64,000 nucleotides of DNA from Carposina sasakii (taxonomy: Eukaryota; Arthropoda; Insecta; Lepidoptera; Carposinidae). Under the pieces are notes generated by a model, which was given only the letters and a program-made list of their open reading frames with translations, searched no databases and was not told the origin of the DNA. The translations under genes were made by a program, and so were the position numbers. Numbering within the stretch: position 1 is the stretch's first letter; each line of letters begins with the position of its first letter. Positions 43,471 through 58,400 of the stretch are shown one piece after another. The stretch spans positions 5,580,001 through 5,644,000 of the forward strand of contig CP053157.1 in assembly GCA_014607495.2 (NCBI GenBank), given 5' to 3'.

Positions 43471-46400
43471 CTGGAAATTGTTGAATCCTAGTTTAGTCTT
43501 GCTGCTTTGTAAAGGAGAGATTTATTTGCCGCTAATTCTAGTTTAGTCTTGCTGCTTGTAAAGGAGAGATTTGTTTACCGCGAGTAAATTAGCTTTAGAT
43601 ATATTATGCTTATTTTCTTTAGGTAAAGTAACTCATGGCAAAACTGCTGAACGGAACTTTTGATGGCGTGTAATGAAATTTGAAATGTTGGAAAATAATT
43701 TTCCATATTTCCATAGTACACGGCTGTGTTACTAAAATGGAATAGTCAGAACTGCAGGTTCACGAAGGATATCCAACAGCCACGTGTATTATATCTATAT
43801 CAATTGTAAAATGTACCAATTGTGATCAGGGGGCCAATTCTTGAAAAGTCGCGAGTTGGAACGAAGCCGAAACGGAACTGTTCTGGACGATCAGAACAAA
43901 GCAATAATTACTTTATGGTGACGTAATTAGATACATTTCAGCACGAGACAGAAATTGTTTTTATTCTGTCACACTCGCGACCGATGCGTGCTAAAATATA
44001 CCTTATTACTCAAGCAGTAAGTGTATATTACTTCGCACCGCGTTTCGTTAACGGTTCGTTAGTGGTTGCGTTTCGGCTCAACAAAATTTCAAAAATTGCC
44101 CCCCAGTGTTCATTTGCAAGCTTATCGAGTGACGGAACGCCGCAGATACGCGGAAGCCATGCTGATGTATTCAGGTGAAGCCCCGCATAAGTACGGGTAT
44201 TATTTTTCGGGATAAAAACCACTTTTTGGAGTCCTTTATTAGGTAGGTCATGGCTTATTAATATATATAATCATACTTACGCAGAAATCTGTACAGGACA
44301 ACACACGAGACAGTACAACACAATATGGATGCTAAGTCAGGAGTTTACCACATTTACTACATAAACTCTGCCATCACCTTAATAAACTACCATTACTATA
44401 CCAGGCAAATACTGAAATGCTGAACAAGTACCATTGTGTTGAGTTATACGACGGTGTTATTACTCGCAGGAAATGTATTTTTGATTTGATTATCGTTCTC
44501 TTTGCGTAATCCACGCCAAATGTATAGGGCGATGCTGTGACTAATTAAATGGGCTTATTGGTTATTATGTGGCAGATTGCTGTTTTTTGGATCACTTGTG
44601 ACTCCATTAGGGGTAATCAGATATTTGAACTTTTTTTTGAGGGCAACTTTTTTTTTCAAAATCATGTTTTATATAATTATTTTTAAGTCATTATCTAATT
44701 AATGCCTATTAAACGAACTTTTTCTGAATATGAAAAAAATAACGGAAAATTTTGGAATCTTCCTGCGAAAATTTTCAGTATTTTCTGCCTCAGAATCGTG
44801 GCCTGAAGTCATGATATCAATATTTGCCTGGCTGTCACAAACACCCTGTAAAAATTTTGGCCATTCTGTCTTTTACCACAGATATGATAATACTATTGTC
44901 GTGATTGGTATCCTAGCTTAGTGTTTATACCACTATACTTTTACTGACAGATATTACTCAGGTAACGTATCTACCTAACTTTCGAATGAGTAGATATGAA
45001 CCGGTCAAACAGACTTCTAAAGATCTATGAAATTCCAGTGTCAATTTAACATTCTTGTTAAACTAATATTACCTAGGTAGTTAGGTAGGCTCACCCCTTA
45101 CCACGATAGTGGGTGTGTAATTTGCACACTTCTGCCCAACCTCTTTGGGGATAATGGGCGTGACTATATGTATGTATGTAATATAACCTACTGCTGCAGA
45201 AACCCTTAACTTTAATATTTAATGTTATTAAAATAACAACAGTTGGCAATCTTAACGTAACCTTTACGTAGTAGGTTCGTAGTTCGTAGCATGCGCTACG
45301 AGGGTAGTAGCATCACGGAGAAGACAAAGGAAGGGTTCTAAACAACCGCTTATTCATTATTCATAGTCGACTGACTAAATGGCTGTCAGTGATTGGTTCA
45401 TGCTATTCTTTATGTACTACATTAATCGCAGTGATTCTTCCTCTTATTTCCTCCATACGTAGGTAAGAAGAAACTACCCGCGCAACTGACTTCAATCCAA
45501 CTTGTATTGCCATTTGCAATGCAGTGGGTCATCCTATATTATTAGTTTGTTAATCTATGGTTTCCTCCTCTTTACGTTACCGACATGTAAAAAAATGTTT
45601 CAAGGCCGCTATATTACGGCACCGCTATCCTAGGAAGCCGAAGATTAATTAAAAACCTGATATAAACTGAGGATTCAGGGCTAATTTAGCATTTTGAAGT
45701 TTTCTGCTTGAAATCACTTTTAAACGATTTTTAGCCTAGCTGCAGTTTTAAAAACTTCACAGAAACTCGTTACATTAGCAAAGACGTACTTTCAGACATC
45801 TAGGTTTGCAGCCCCATGTCAAAAATTTACTCAAAACTAGGTAAGGATTTAGTTATATTACATTAAAGGCTCTCGTCCCAAGATGCAATCCAACGTTTTA
45901 AATACTCGCATGACTAACATTATACACTAATTTATATACTTAATATTTCAAATTTGATACAGGATATGAGCCAACTCTTACTTTTCAATTTCCCAGGTAT
46001 AAAACAGTCAGAGCATGACAAATTAAACACAAATAAACGTCACAACATAAATTATTTCATTCAATATTTACATAGAACAACTAACTACCTATATTCTTCT
46101 TACAAATTACTTTATGTATGACAATGCCTTATGTTGCTATTATTTATATATGTGCCTTAAAATAAATCTCATTTTTTATATATGTATTAGCTAAGATAGA
46201 CTGTAGGTACATATATCGTTATGGAGTTACCTACATGAAGGCACGTTATTGTATGTTATTGTTATCTTTAAGATGATTTTCCTACTTATATTATATTTCT
46301 CTTATGGTATCTTTTAGATATTAAAAGTAAACTACACTAATCTAAAGTTATCACAAGGCAGGGAATGATAAATAATATGATAAGGAATTACCATTTGATT

Positions 46401-49400
46401 GGAATGCATAGATTTATATAAACATTTAGTTTGCACAACCATGGGGTATTTTTAAACTATATTGTTACGTATCTGATTTTGAGATTCACTAAAATAGCTT
46501 AGTTGACTAGTAACATACAAACAGATCTATTCTAATTATATCTGTTAATATCGATGCATATTTGTTTTTAATTACACGAAACAAAACATCAACTTGGACA
46601 CAGGTATTTAAATTGAGTACCCTATCAAAGTATACATAAATACTAGAATACTAAACTTACCTTTATAATTTACCTACATTTGTAAATATTATATGTAATT
46701 CTTGACTCAAAAATTTATCTACATTAGAGCCGTTGAAATAAATTTCATTCTATAAATGAAATTGTACTAGGCGTTACAATTCGGAAGTTCAAACATTCAC
46801 TATGGGTTTCTTGTGGCGATTGTAGGTAATGCAAGTGCTTGTTTTCGCAGTTATGAGTTATCAGATCCGAGGGTCAGTGGAGGGTATAGGGCCCGGTGGT
46901 GGGCGCACCCATAGTGAATAAATTCCATTTATATGAGATAGAAGCACATTGACTGCACGCATGACTGTCCTAAACAATAATACTAGGTATAAGAACACTA
47001 CATTGACCTAATAATTTCCAACCCTTGCTGAATGGACAATATTTAAATGATCTCTATAATTATTGTCTAAAACGTAACCGACACGTAACATTGAGAAATA
47101 TTTAACTATTTTTTGGTTAGAGTTTAAAAAATCGGCATCCAATTTGTAAGCGAGTTTGCAAACAGAAAAAAAACTAGTGCAAGCGAGTCTCACTCAGTTC
47201 AATAAAATAACCTTATCGTCACGTGTTTAACTATGCACTTGTACTCATTAAACTTAATTAAAAATATCTTGAAGCAAAACAAAAACACCGTAATCTGTAA
47301 GGTGAGGCAATGCACTTATGGAAGCAACTACCTACGCCTTCTTATCAAAATATTGTCCTTATGCCCTGTCTCAACAACAATTCAATAGCTATGTTAGTTT
47401 GTTCTTTTTGAGTTTATAAACTTAAAGTAATGAGTTTTATGGTGGAATACATAAATGACTTACAATTATTATCTATTTTAATAATAGTTTTTTAGCAGTC
47501 TAAAGTGCCTGGCAAAAATGTCCTGAAACTAAGCTACAGAAATTAGATCATTGGAGTTAATTACTCCTTTGACACATGCAAACCGTATGGAGGTTCATAT
47601 TTTTTCACGACATTTTGGCCAAGCTGAAGCTAATCTTTTTTTCATACTCTTACATTATGTCAGTAGACTAAGATCTTTGCTCAAATTATACTCGTATATA
47701 ATATAATATGTAATTTGGCAGACCATCACCCTTCTATTCAAAAGGACCCTTGCTAAATGAATCTGCCTTTCTGACATTGGTTACATTATATTCTTATTAT
47801 GTAACTAATATTTTTTACATATGGAAGACAGATAGGATTTAATTCTGTAGCTTGAATGCAAAGTCTCCATAGTTTCAGATTTTTCTTGGGATCATTTGAC
47901 CTACAAAGTGACAGTATAGTCGCCATCGTTTTGCTCTTTCTTGGGGTCGGCTGGTCGTTCCGGCAGCTTCAGGTTGAGGGGCTCCGTGCTCTCTGTGCGG
48001 ACATCACAAACATTCATGTAGCCAACTAGACAACACAACATACTATGTTAAAGACACAACATTACTGCATAAAGAATTAAAGTACGAATATTAAATAGTT
48101 CTTGAGGTGTTGTGTGCTTTATAGTGGTTCTAGTTCTAATATTTGATCATAATATCACAGGAAATTTTTAATATATCGGCTGCATAGCCTCCAAATTTAA
48201 GATATTTAGGCAGTCTTGAAAAAGTTTTGGTAGCCAAGTGGTTAAGAGCCGCCTTCGAATTTAGGAGTTGGTAAAAAGATGTAGGTATCATAGTATTGTA
48301 ATAATAACCTTAGTTAATCTAAAACTAGAACCAAAATTCAATAACAGATTAAAAATAAAATACAGCTAGATTTTAGAAATTAAGTAGACTAAAATGTGCT
48401 TTCAACAACATTAATTTAGTGTTAAAAACTTACATATAGTAATTCCAACGCCCGAAGTAAGTCAATGTTAGTAGGCATGGGTATGATAAATAAATAATTA
48501 GTAAGTTTTTATACAAATAAACAACATTCATAATCATATCAAATTAACATATAAAATAATCACGGGACTACAGAGGCCCGCCCCATTACCTAACTAGCAA
48601 AAACAATAGCCACCTGTACCTATAATATTCGCTGATTGCTTGCAAAATTCTAATGTAAGCATTAGAGGTAAAGGCAAATATCTTAGCTCGTAAACCTGAA
48701 GACTTAAAATAATTTTAAAATATTTTATTCCTACAGGCTGATGTTTTTATTTGACACCAATTTAGACTACAGACTTAAAATTTTCGAATATCGACAAAAT
48801 TTAAAACGATACAAAATTTAGTACAAATTAAATTCATTACACTTTAAAAATTAAATTCCTCAACAAGCGTTTTATGTTCACTACGCTAATAACCCTAATG
48901 TTGATCGATGATTTAATTAGTAATTGGAGATAAAGTTATCCCGAATTATCGTTGCTCGGCCTTCGAGAAACTAGCAGTAATTCTAATCAACGATACATTA
49001 GAGATTACGAAAGTGTAGAAGATTGATAACTATATCCGCAAACACCTATTAATCTTAATTCACTGACCTATGTTTGCTAACTGATAACTTCACAGACATC
49101 ATCTTGAAAACTGGCTTAGTTGCTTATTAATTGATTAGATATCACATGTGTTAAATGTTAAAAGATTTCACATGTTATTTCCGGTATAATCGCGATTTTA
49201 CATTAAGAAACCAACTTCGAGCGTACCTGTCATGGAGATGGTAATCCATTATTCAGCACTTTTACATATTCTAGCTATTGACCATTAAAAAAATATATAG
49301 AAAAATTCGTAACCAATATTAGCTCTGTACTTTAACTCAACCTTAAATACATACGAGTAAACATTCTCAATAAAATAAGATTTTACTCACATGAAATAAG

Positions 49401-52400
49401 AAACGGGTTCATCTTATATGTGAACCCTTAGAATATATATGATTAAATACATTTATCTATTAACGTACACCTACATGTATATTAAAAGAGAGCATTTAAC
49501 TATAACTAGAACTTTCTATGACTATTAACTTTCTGTTGGTTCCACGTAATTTTATTAATGGTGCATCTTCATGAGTAACTTTACCCTTTACCATTTTTTA
49601 CGTATTGATGACACTCCTTCTAGTGCAGTCGGGTTAAAAGAAAGGATTATCATAAGACAACAGTCATAAGACTGCATGACCCAGACTAAACTTTTACAGG
49701 GTAAAGATATACCGTCTGCGATATGATGAACAACATTTCGTAATACGTCAGTCGCTTTGTTTTATTTATGTTTTAACTTATTTATGTATTGGTTAAAAGA
49801 ACAACATAATTACAAGCCATAAATGAAATGCTGCAGATTAAAAATAATTGGCACGAGAGATGTTTCACACACAAGTACTTTATGAGCACAATGACCAAAT
49901 GTCGTCGATACGTGTGTATGTAACAACAAGATATTCTTACATCTCTATACGTGTATTATTTAAGTTTTTTACTATGTGAAGCAGGGTTATGGAAACGAGA
50001 CCCACTGCTCCAAACAGTGTAGAACATTTTAGAACGATATCTCGCTTTCACGATGTAAACAATCCTGATTTAGGATTTCATTGCAAGGGGTTACATCAAA
50101 TTATAAATGTTATGTTACCATAAACAAAATATGTATATATTTTTTAAATTATCAAAATCAATTTTACGAGTGCTAGCTAAGTTCTCAAAGTAATCTAAAT
50201 ATTTCTTACAGCAGCAGTTAGTTAGACTTTATCACGTTATCTAACTAATGTGAAATAACTAATGTGTCTAAATTATGTTGATAACTTTGCGAACTTTGGT
50301 ATCGCTCGTAAAATTGTCACATTGTCTTAGCCCCAGCTTCTAAATAAGAATTGCTTGAATGGCGCATCCTGTTTAAATTGCCTACTTTGATTTGATAAGT
50401 ATCTACCTATCAGAAAATAGGGGGATATAATAATTTCTTCATATTGTACATCTTTTGGCGTGCTATCTTGTCACATCCAAAAACATACATAAAGATATGT
50501 AATGGATGAACATGGATATGTAATATATGAATCTATTGTGTATGCAAAGCATAAGTGAGTAAGTAGATACAGTTGAAGTGTAACGATATGCAGTAGCATT
50601 GCTATTGAAAATAGATACTTCACACACTCCGTGTATGACACGCATCATAAGACATCACGTGAACTGTTTACTACTTATGAACTAGTACTCAGGTACTATG
50701 TTAGATTTTAGAAAACAATACGCTGATGGAACTGATATCAAAACATACTTACATAAAATACTATGACTTATATGTGTTGTGTATATTAAATCAAGTGGTA
50801 TCATATCACAGGATAACAAACAAGTCAGAACATTTATTGACCCTAGATAAATAGTTATAAGTTATAGTTCATTTTAAGATACATTTAGCGGAAATGCATA
50901 TATACAGAGTCATTTAGCATTGTATAAGATAATAGTATATTTAAATATTTGATAAACAAAGTAAAGAGGTGAAGTGTTGCATCTCCGTCATGTATCATGT
51001 TGTATCAGCATTGACCAACATTTTGTTATCTTGATTAGAGGATTTAGCGGTAATGAGGCGAAATTACATTAATAGAAGCACATTTAGAAGCTGACATTAT
51101 TTATTCTGCACAAACAACCAACCACCACTAGAACGAACTCTCAATAGAAACTCACCGATCGATCTACGGTCGCCCTGGTTGCTGTAGAACTCGTCTAACT
51201 CTTTCGCCGAGCACAGTGGCGTGTCCACCTGAGTCGTTTCGTCAAACTTAGAATAGTCCACTTCGTACCCTTGCCGTTCACGATTATAGGTCACTAGGGG
51301 CAAAAATCTATGACCCCACATAATTTCACTAGTAGTATAACTTGAACGTGCCTGCGTCGTTTGGCCTGTCGACTCGATCGTTCCTTCCAAAATAACCACA
51401 ATCTCGAACTTTTCTTGCAGCACGTCGGCAGCTGATACGCCGTAGAAAGGACTTTCGGCGTTTATTCTGTGCACCATTGTAATCGGCCAAATAAAAAATA
51501 GATTGCTGTCGCAACCGTCTGCCTTCAATTCTAGCTCGGTTTGATAATGGGACAATACTTCGCCCTCCTTTGTTGTCCTAGATCGGATCAGCTGAGCTCT
51601 CACACTGGCTCCTATGATGTGCGACTTTCTGAGATCGCCCACTCGGAACATTAGGGACAATTCTCCATCCCTCTGGCACACTACGGCTACCTTAGAGAAT
51701 AGCAGCGTCTGCGTCCTGTGCTTCGGTCTTGTCATCTTAGCGAACACTATGCCCACCATGAACGCCTGTATCATCACACCGGTAATACTTTGGAGACACA
51801 TAATGAATATCGCTTCCGGACATTCCTCTGTCGTCGTACGGAAACCATAACCGATAGTATGCTGTGTTTCGATACTGAAGAGAAAGCACGAGGTGAAGTC
51901 GAATATGTTGAATACACAGGGTTTCCAGTTGTTTGCTTCTTGTAGTGGGGGTAGATGCTCGGGTTCAAGGTCTCCATGTGTAAATGAAATTAGCCACCAA
52001 ATGAGTGCGAATCCAAGCCAGGATAGGATGAAGGATAATGTGAACACGAGTAACGTCCACCGCCACTGCGCATCCACGAGCGTCGTGAACATGTCTTGAA
52101 GGAACCGGAGCCGGCGCTTTGAGATCTTGGATTTGAGAATATTGCACTCTCCATTTTTGAGGACGGCTCGCCGTCTCGTCCTTCTTGTAGTGCCATGTCT
52201 ATGCGATCGGCTTCTGCAATGAAACATACAATTATAATAATACAACTAATAACGTCGCGAATACATTAACCAAGACAAAACATACATAGTCCTGTGTAAG
52301 TGTAAATGTCTAGTTCACACTTGCAACGGCACTGACCTTCGTTAGTAATATGTCAATATAGTTTAATGAGCGACTTAAAAGTAAACAAAAATAATTTCTT

Positions 52401-55400
52401 CCTATAGCAAAAAGACAAAACGGGACGACACAAGACGCTTCAACAACGACGAACCTCTTGCTGCCGGTGGGGTAGTAGATGCCTGGGGAGAGGTTCCCGT
52501 TGGCTGGAACAGTTTTGACTTTCAGCCACTCATCGGGCAGAAGTTGCTGCTCCTCTTTGGACAGGGGCGATTCCGGGTCGGCGTGCATGTCTCCGTCCGC
52601 TCCGGTCACTGGCGGCGGTGCATCTGCGAGACCAACCCTGGCTCCAGGAGAAGCATCCGCACCGATAATGCGCCGGTCACGACTGTGCTCTACACCGACA
52701 GACGCTAAACATTGTATAATTGTATTGCCAGGCTAACTATATCGCGAAATTATCAGCTCGCCCCGGAAAACAAATTTCAGTTAGCTTGTCCTGACGTTCG
52801 CTAGTTTTACAGGATGTTCTATTTCGGGAGATTGATTTAAAAATTATTATTAGAATAATTAATGCACTGCTCTCATTTTTATTTCTAGTATTAATATTAT
52901 ATTTTAATATTTCCATGTAAGTACGTAAGTAGATGATAAAAAAGTCAACATGTTAAGGTGACAAGTTACTAGTACAAACAGCGATAAATATGTAAGAACA
53001 ATGAATTTTCAATTGATGAGTAATTTTTTTCGATTTATCTATGTATGAAAAAAAAAACCGTGTGTAGACATTTTCCTACAATTAAAATCATTTCAAAGTT
53101 CTGTCTTCGTACCTTTTGTAAGGTTAAACTTTATTAAAAGACTATTTTGTCAAATTGTAAAAATTATTTAGACAAAATTTGTTTAGCTAAGGGCCGATTT
53201 TATAATGGCCAGACAGTATATCTAGAGGATAAAGTTGATACTGTTTTTCTCTAAAAATTTGATCAAGATAGTGATAGAATCAACTTTATCCGTCATATTT
53301 AGGTATAGGATCTGATCAATGGAAGAATCTTCTATTATCACTATTATATACTATATATCACTATTATAAAAGCATCTTACGTAATTATTAATATTTAACT
53401 AAATAGCCGAATAGGTAAGCATGAATAGATAAGCTGAACTAGGCAGCGGCTGCGGCGCGACGCAGATTTGAGTGAAAATTAACTGCCGTTTGTATTTTAA
53501 GGCCTGATTTTTTTCCAAAAATCAGATAGCCTATCTGAAGAATAAAGTTGATTCTGTCTGATAATCAAGTTTAAAAAAAAGATAGCATTAACTTTATTCT
53601 TCAGGTAGGCTATCAGACGTTTGGAAAAATCGGCTCTAAATCTGATAGTATGGGTAATATCTACTTTAATATTTGATATCGAGATAAATAATGAGTTTAT
53701 AAACTAATATACACCAATGTTTGAGATATATACTTAGCATATTCATTTACTAGTGGATGCCAGCGTCTTCATCCGCGTGATATTCGTATTATTTCAGTAT
53801 TTTTTGCGTAAAACTTACATTCATAGAAATTTCCATATTTATTTATTTATATTATTAGGATAACAATAAATTCATTTTTATTAAGTACTCTATGCTTACT
53901 TAAATATTTCAGATAAAGTGTGAGATTTATTTGAAATGAGACATCATTCTTCTTTGTCCACGGAGCGAGAAACGACAAGAAAATATAACTTTTTAAATAT
54001 TAGTAGGTAATTACTTGCTTATGCAAATAATACAGGAACATAAAATTTACAGAAACACCAAAGTTTACTTTGCATTCAAAGGTCAGTTTAGGCCATTGCT
54101 TTATTGCGCTACTAAAAATCCAAAAGCAAAAATGTATGTAAAAATAACTGAGACTTTTATTTGAATTATTTGAGGTAGTTCTTACAAAATCTTTGTCATA
54201 TATAATATTACAGTCCACTACTGGACGTAGGCCGCCCCCAGGGCACGCCATAAGACCACTGCCATAAAAGGGTTTTTGCCCATAGTCACCGCGCTGGGCA
54301 GGCGGGTTGGTGATTACAGTGTAATTTTTGGACTATGTTGTCAATTTTATAATATTGTTTTTGGTTAAGGACATATAGGTCAGTTTTAAGTTCTGCGTTT
54401 TTATCAGCCTGTACATAATTCAAGATGGCGGCTTCCCTTTTCATTAAATAGCTAATTTGACAGTGCGAATTGCTTCGCTAATGGGTAGATTTTTATTAAA
54501 GTCACTAATTTGTTGCTCCCGACCAATTTGCTCACAAGCATGTAAACATTAACTATTGTTAAAATAGTTTAAGGTGAACTCTACAACCTTAAGAATAGAG
54601 ATGTATTTCAAGTACTTGCCAAGTTATGTTGTGGTGTTTATTATCTAGGTAGGTATCCCAAATGGAAACTTATAAGCAAAACTTTATTTGCGTTTTTAAT
54701 AATATTCTCATACGAGATTACCTATTGTAATGGGCGTGTCCATTAGCAATATATTTTACAAATGTATAGGTAGGTACGTTTATAATTGATTTGATTTTAG
54801 AGTTCCTTATAGAAATAAAAAGTAATCGTTTAATAACGTAGGTACTGAGAGAGCAAATGAACAGAAACCGTAAAGGAAAAGTATAAGACATCCGGTTTTG
54901 GGATAGTGACCGATACTTTTTAATGGTATCAAGGTTTAAGCTCACTTATCCAATTCCACAAATTCTGAAGAATGGTCGTAAGCCAAGTAAATAATCATAT
55001 AATTATTGGAAATATTTCTTTAAATAATATTTTCATATCAATTAAATTAACAAGTAAGCTAAGGGAAGCATACATTTTCGCTAGTAAAGGTACAAAATAT
55101 TTGTCACATGTATTTATTTGCTTCAGGGTTTTTCAGTAATTAACACGCCGTGCCTCCAGATAAATATTATAAATCACGATTTATGTAATAAATTGACAAA
55201 TATTGTCAATGCTGTGACACTTTTGTCGTGATTTCGTAATAATCATCTAGATGATACTACATATTTCACTTTACTTAAGTAAAGTCCTTGTTGAAAAATA
55301 GAGTCCTTAATAATTTATAGATCTAGCTTCATTCTGTATGTATTCGTACCTAAATTAATTATCAAAAATCGCTTCTCATACCACATACAATAGCTATATG

Positions 55401-58400
55401 AAAATTTCGTATATGTTAGGGGTAAGGATTAAGGATGGAATGAATCTAAGTTTACCCGGGTAAACGTATTACCTAGCCAACTTTCTGCTATGGGTAATGG
55501 GTAGCCTCGGGTCGAGCAGCCTTGATTTGGTGTCACAGCATCAGTTATATGGATACGCGGATACGGAAAGGTGGGAGACAGTTGTGGACCAACTTGAAGA
55601 CCGAAAAACGGATAAAATATGGCTCAGCTTGCGGCAACGAATTTGCCTTATGCTGCGGGCCTTAGACTTAGGAAGCGTCTCCACTTGCGCTGGCTCGCGG
55701 CGAGGCAGCTGCTCAATCCGAGGCTGTGTCTAATAGATTGCGGGCTCTAGACCTAAACTAGGTTTACCTGAGTTGTCTCAATCTCCTAGCTTTAATCTAG
55801 TAGACATTTCCAATGCATTCGACGATGAATTTCTTGTTATAAATTCGACTGATTAGTTTTAATCGGATCTTAGCACGGTTTTTCGTATTTGAATCCTTAT
55901 CCTGAGGATGAGGTCGCACTTCACTCGTCAATGTCGCTTAGGGACGATTTACTCATTGACGCCCCTCTTAGCACGTGTCAAGTACTTGATATACCTAGAT
56001 CTAGATATAACCTTATAAACTAGATTGCACCTGCCTGGGTAACGGCAAGCAACAATCTCATACCAATATGCTGTACTGATGATTTACAAGGTCTATCTCT
56101 ATGTAATTCATTCATGAAAGGGATTTTCACAAAGTACCTACTTAATTTAATTGACGAATATAGGTAACTACTACTAGTGTCTTAAAAACTTGATCCAAAT
56201 TACTTTGTGATCAACCTAAATGGCAAAATGTACGAAAAATTTTATCTACACTAATATTATAAAGAGGAAAACTTTGTTTGTTTGGTTGTAATGAATAGGC
56301 TCAAAAACTACTGGACCGATTTCAAAAATTCTTTCACCGTTAGAATCCTTATTGGACCTGGATGAACATAGGCTATAAGAATTTCCCGATATTCCCACGG
56401 GAAGGCGACCAACGGGAATTCTATATTTTTTACGAAAACCGCTATACATATGAAGCTGAAATCGGGCATATATGTTCATTGGGGACAGCGAGGGAGGACT
56501 AAAAACGGATTTCCCGAAATTCCCACGGGAAGGGGACAAACGGGAATTCATAGTTTTTACGAAAACCGCTATACATATGAAGCTGAAATCGGGCATATAT
56601 GTTCATTGGGGACAGCGAGGGAGGACTAAAAACGGATTTCCCGAAATTCCCACGGGAAGGGGACAAACGGGAATTCATAGTTTTTACGAAAACCGCTATA
56701 CATATGAAGCTGAAATTGGGCATATATGTTCATTAGGGACTGCGAGGAAACACTAGAACGGATTTCCCGAAATTCCCACGGGAAGGAGACCAACGGGAAT
56801 TATTTATTTTTTACGAAAACGGTTAAACATGTGAATCTGAAGTTGAGCATATATGTTTATTTGGGACCCCGAGGAAGCACTGGGAACGGATTTCCCGAAA
56901 TTCCCACGGGAAGGGGACAAACGTGAATTAATTTTTTACGACAACCGCGATAACATATAGGCTACTTTTTACACTTAACATATAGGCTACTTTTTATTTT
57001 TTCTGTAGTCCACGCGGACGGAGTCGCGGGCGTCCATAATTGATAAAACAATAACAATTATCATATTCCCGCTCTTATGCCATGTGGTCGGCGGACTATG
57101 GTTTCATTCCAAATTCATATTGGCAAAGATTTAACGTTTGTTTTGCAGCTGGCTACCTGCCTGGCGCCAACCCTCTTTGGGTATAGCTAGTTGACAATTT
57201 CAAAATAGATAATAACGATATGAGTAAAAGATAGTTTTTTCTAAAGCCTGTAAGCGCTAATGCACGCGGTAATCTCTTTTTGCGAAATTACCTAAATTCG
57301 TCTCAATTTGACTTTATTATATTAAAACACATTTAAATATTTGTCTACTCGTAAATTTATTCAAATTTATCTATATAGCAATTGAAGTATATTGCGGCTA
57401 CATGACTTATACCTATTATCACTGAGGTAGATATTACAACTTTTATTACCACCCGCTTAGGATTTTAAATAATTTTAGTAAGTATTATTACCTACATATT
57501 TTATTGTATTGCTGTAATGTCGATAAATGTAACAAGAAGAGTTGTGTAATAAGCATATCTTTGATGAAGAGTTTGCAGTAGGTAAGCATATCTCAACAGA
57601 TTGTTTAATAAATACATTAAAAATACAGACAATTTTTACGGCGAGATTTTAATTTCACTGAAATCGGAGAGAATTTTTAAAATGCCTGATTAATCATTTT
57701 AATCTTGACACCTATCATTTGTTTGCAGATTTTGGTGGATTCGGTAGATTATAAAACGTTTATGTTGTGTACAATGCGCTTATTTTTAAGACCTTGATGT
57801 GACGTTTAGGTGAAAACGTGCTTGGAAAAGTTTATAATCTTATGATCCATTTTTTAACCGTAGGTATGTAGGTTAGTTGAACTAGTAGTCGCCTCGTGGC
57901 CGAATTTCGACTACATTAGGGTATTTATGAAATAGCGTATTTTCTATTTTAAAAATTGCCCCCGTCTCTACATTAAAGTCAAATTAGTACGCGCAATCCA
58001 TTTTTCCTCAAAAACATATTTTTTTACAACAACATTTGGTACAGCGAAGTAAAAGAACGCCCGTGAGTTCCTTTGTCGAATCTTACAACATGCACGGAAG
58101 GAAATGCAGTTGATATATTCTAGTGAAGCCCCGCATCAGCAAAGGCGGGTAGGTAGGTACATAGATAATAAAGTAAATAAGTATGCGGGTGGTTTGATTA
58201 TCTGAGGCAGTAAAATGTTAATAGTAATAAAAGACAACAACTGAAATATAGATATCATCGATAAATCCTACTGGTACCTACTATATTTAAATGTGAGTTT
58301 CTGAAAAACATCAGAGTACGAAATCGGATTTTTATAGTATTTCGCTTGCCATACTCCTTTTGCTACACCCTGTATAGTTTATACGGACGAAGTCGTGGAC

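Noticed and set aside
51097..51155. Extension of the Kir gene B frame to a stop at 51097 (tail ending GGWLFVQNK)
   Set aside because: It reads straight through a strong GTGAGT donor, and two downstream exons fit that donor in phase. An intron-retaining isoform is possible but not the default reading.
56246..56926. Several overlapping open frames on both strands
   Set aside because: They arise from the 127-bp tandem repeat and change with each unit; no protein family resemblance.
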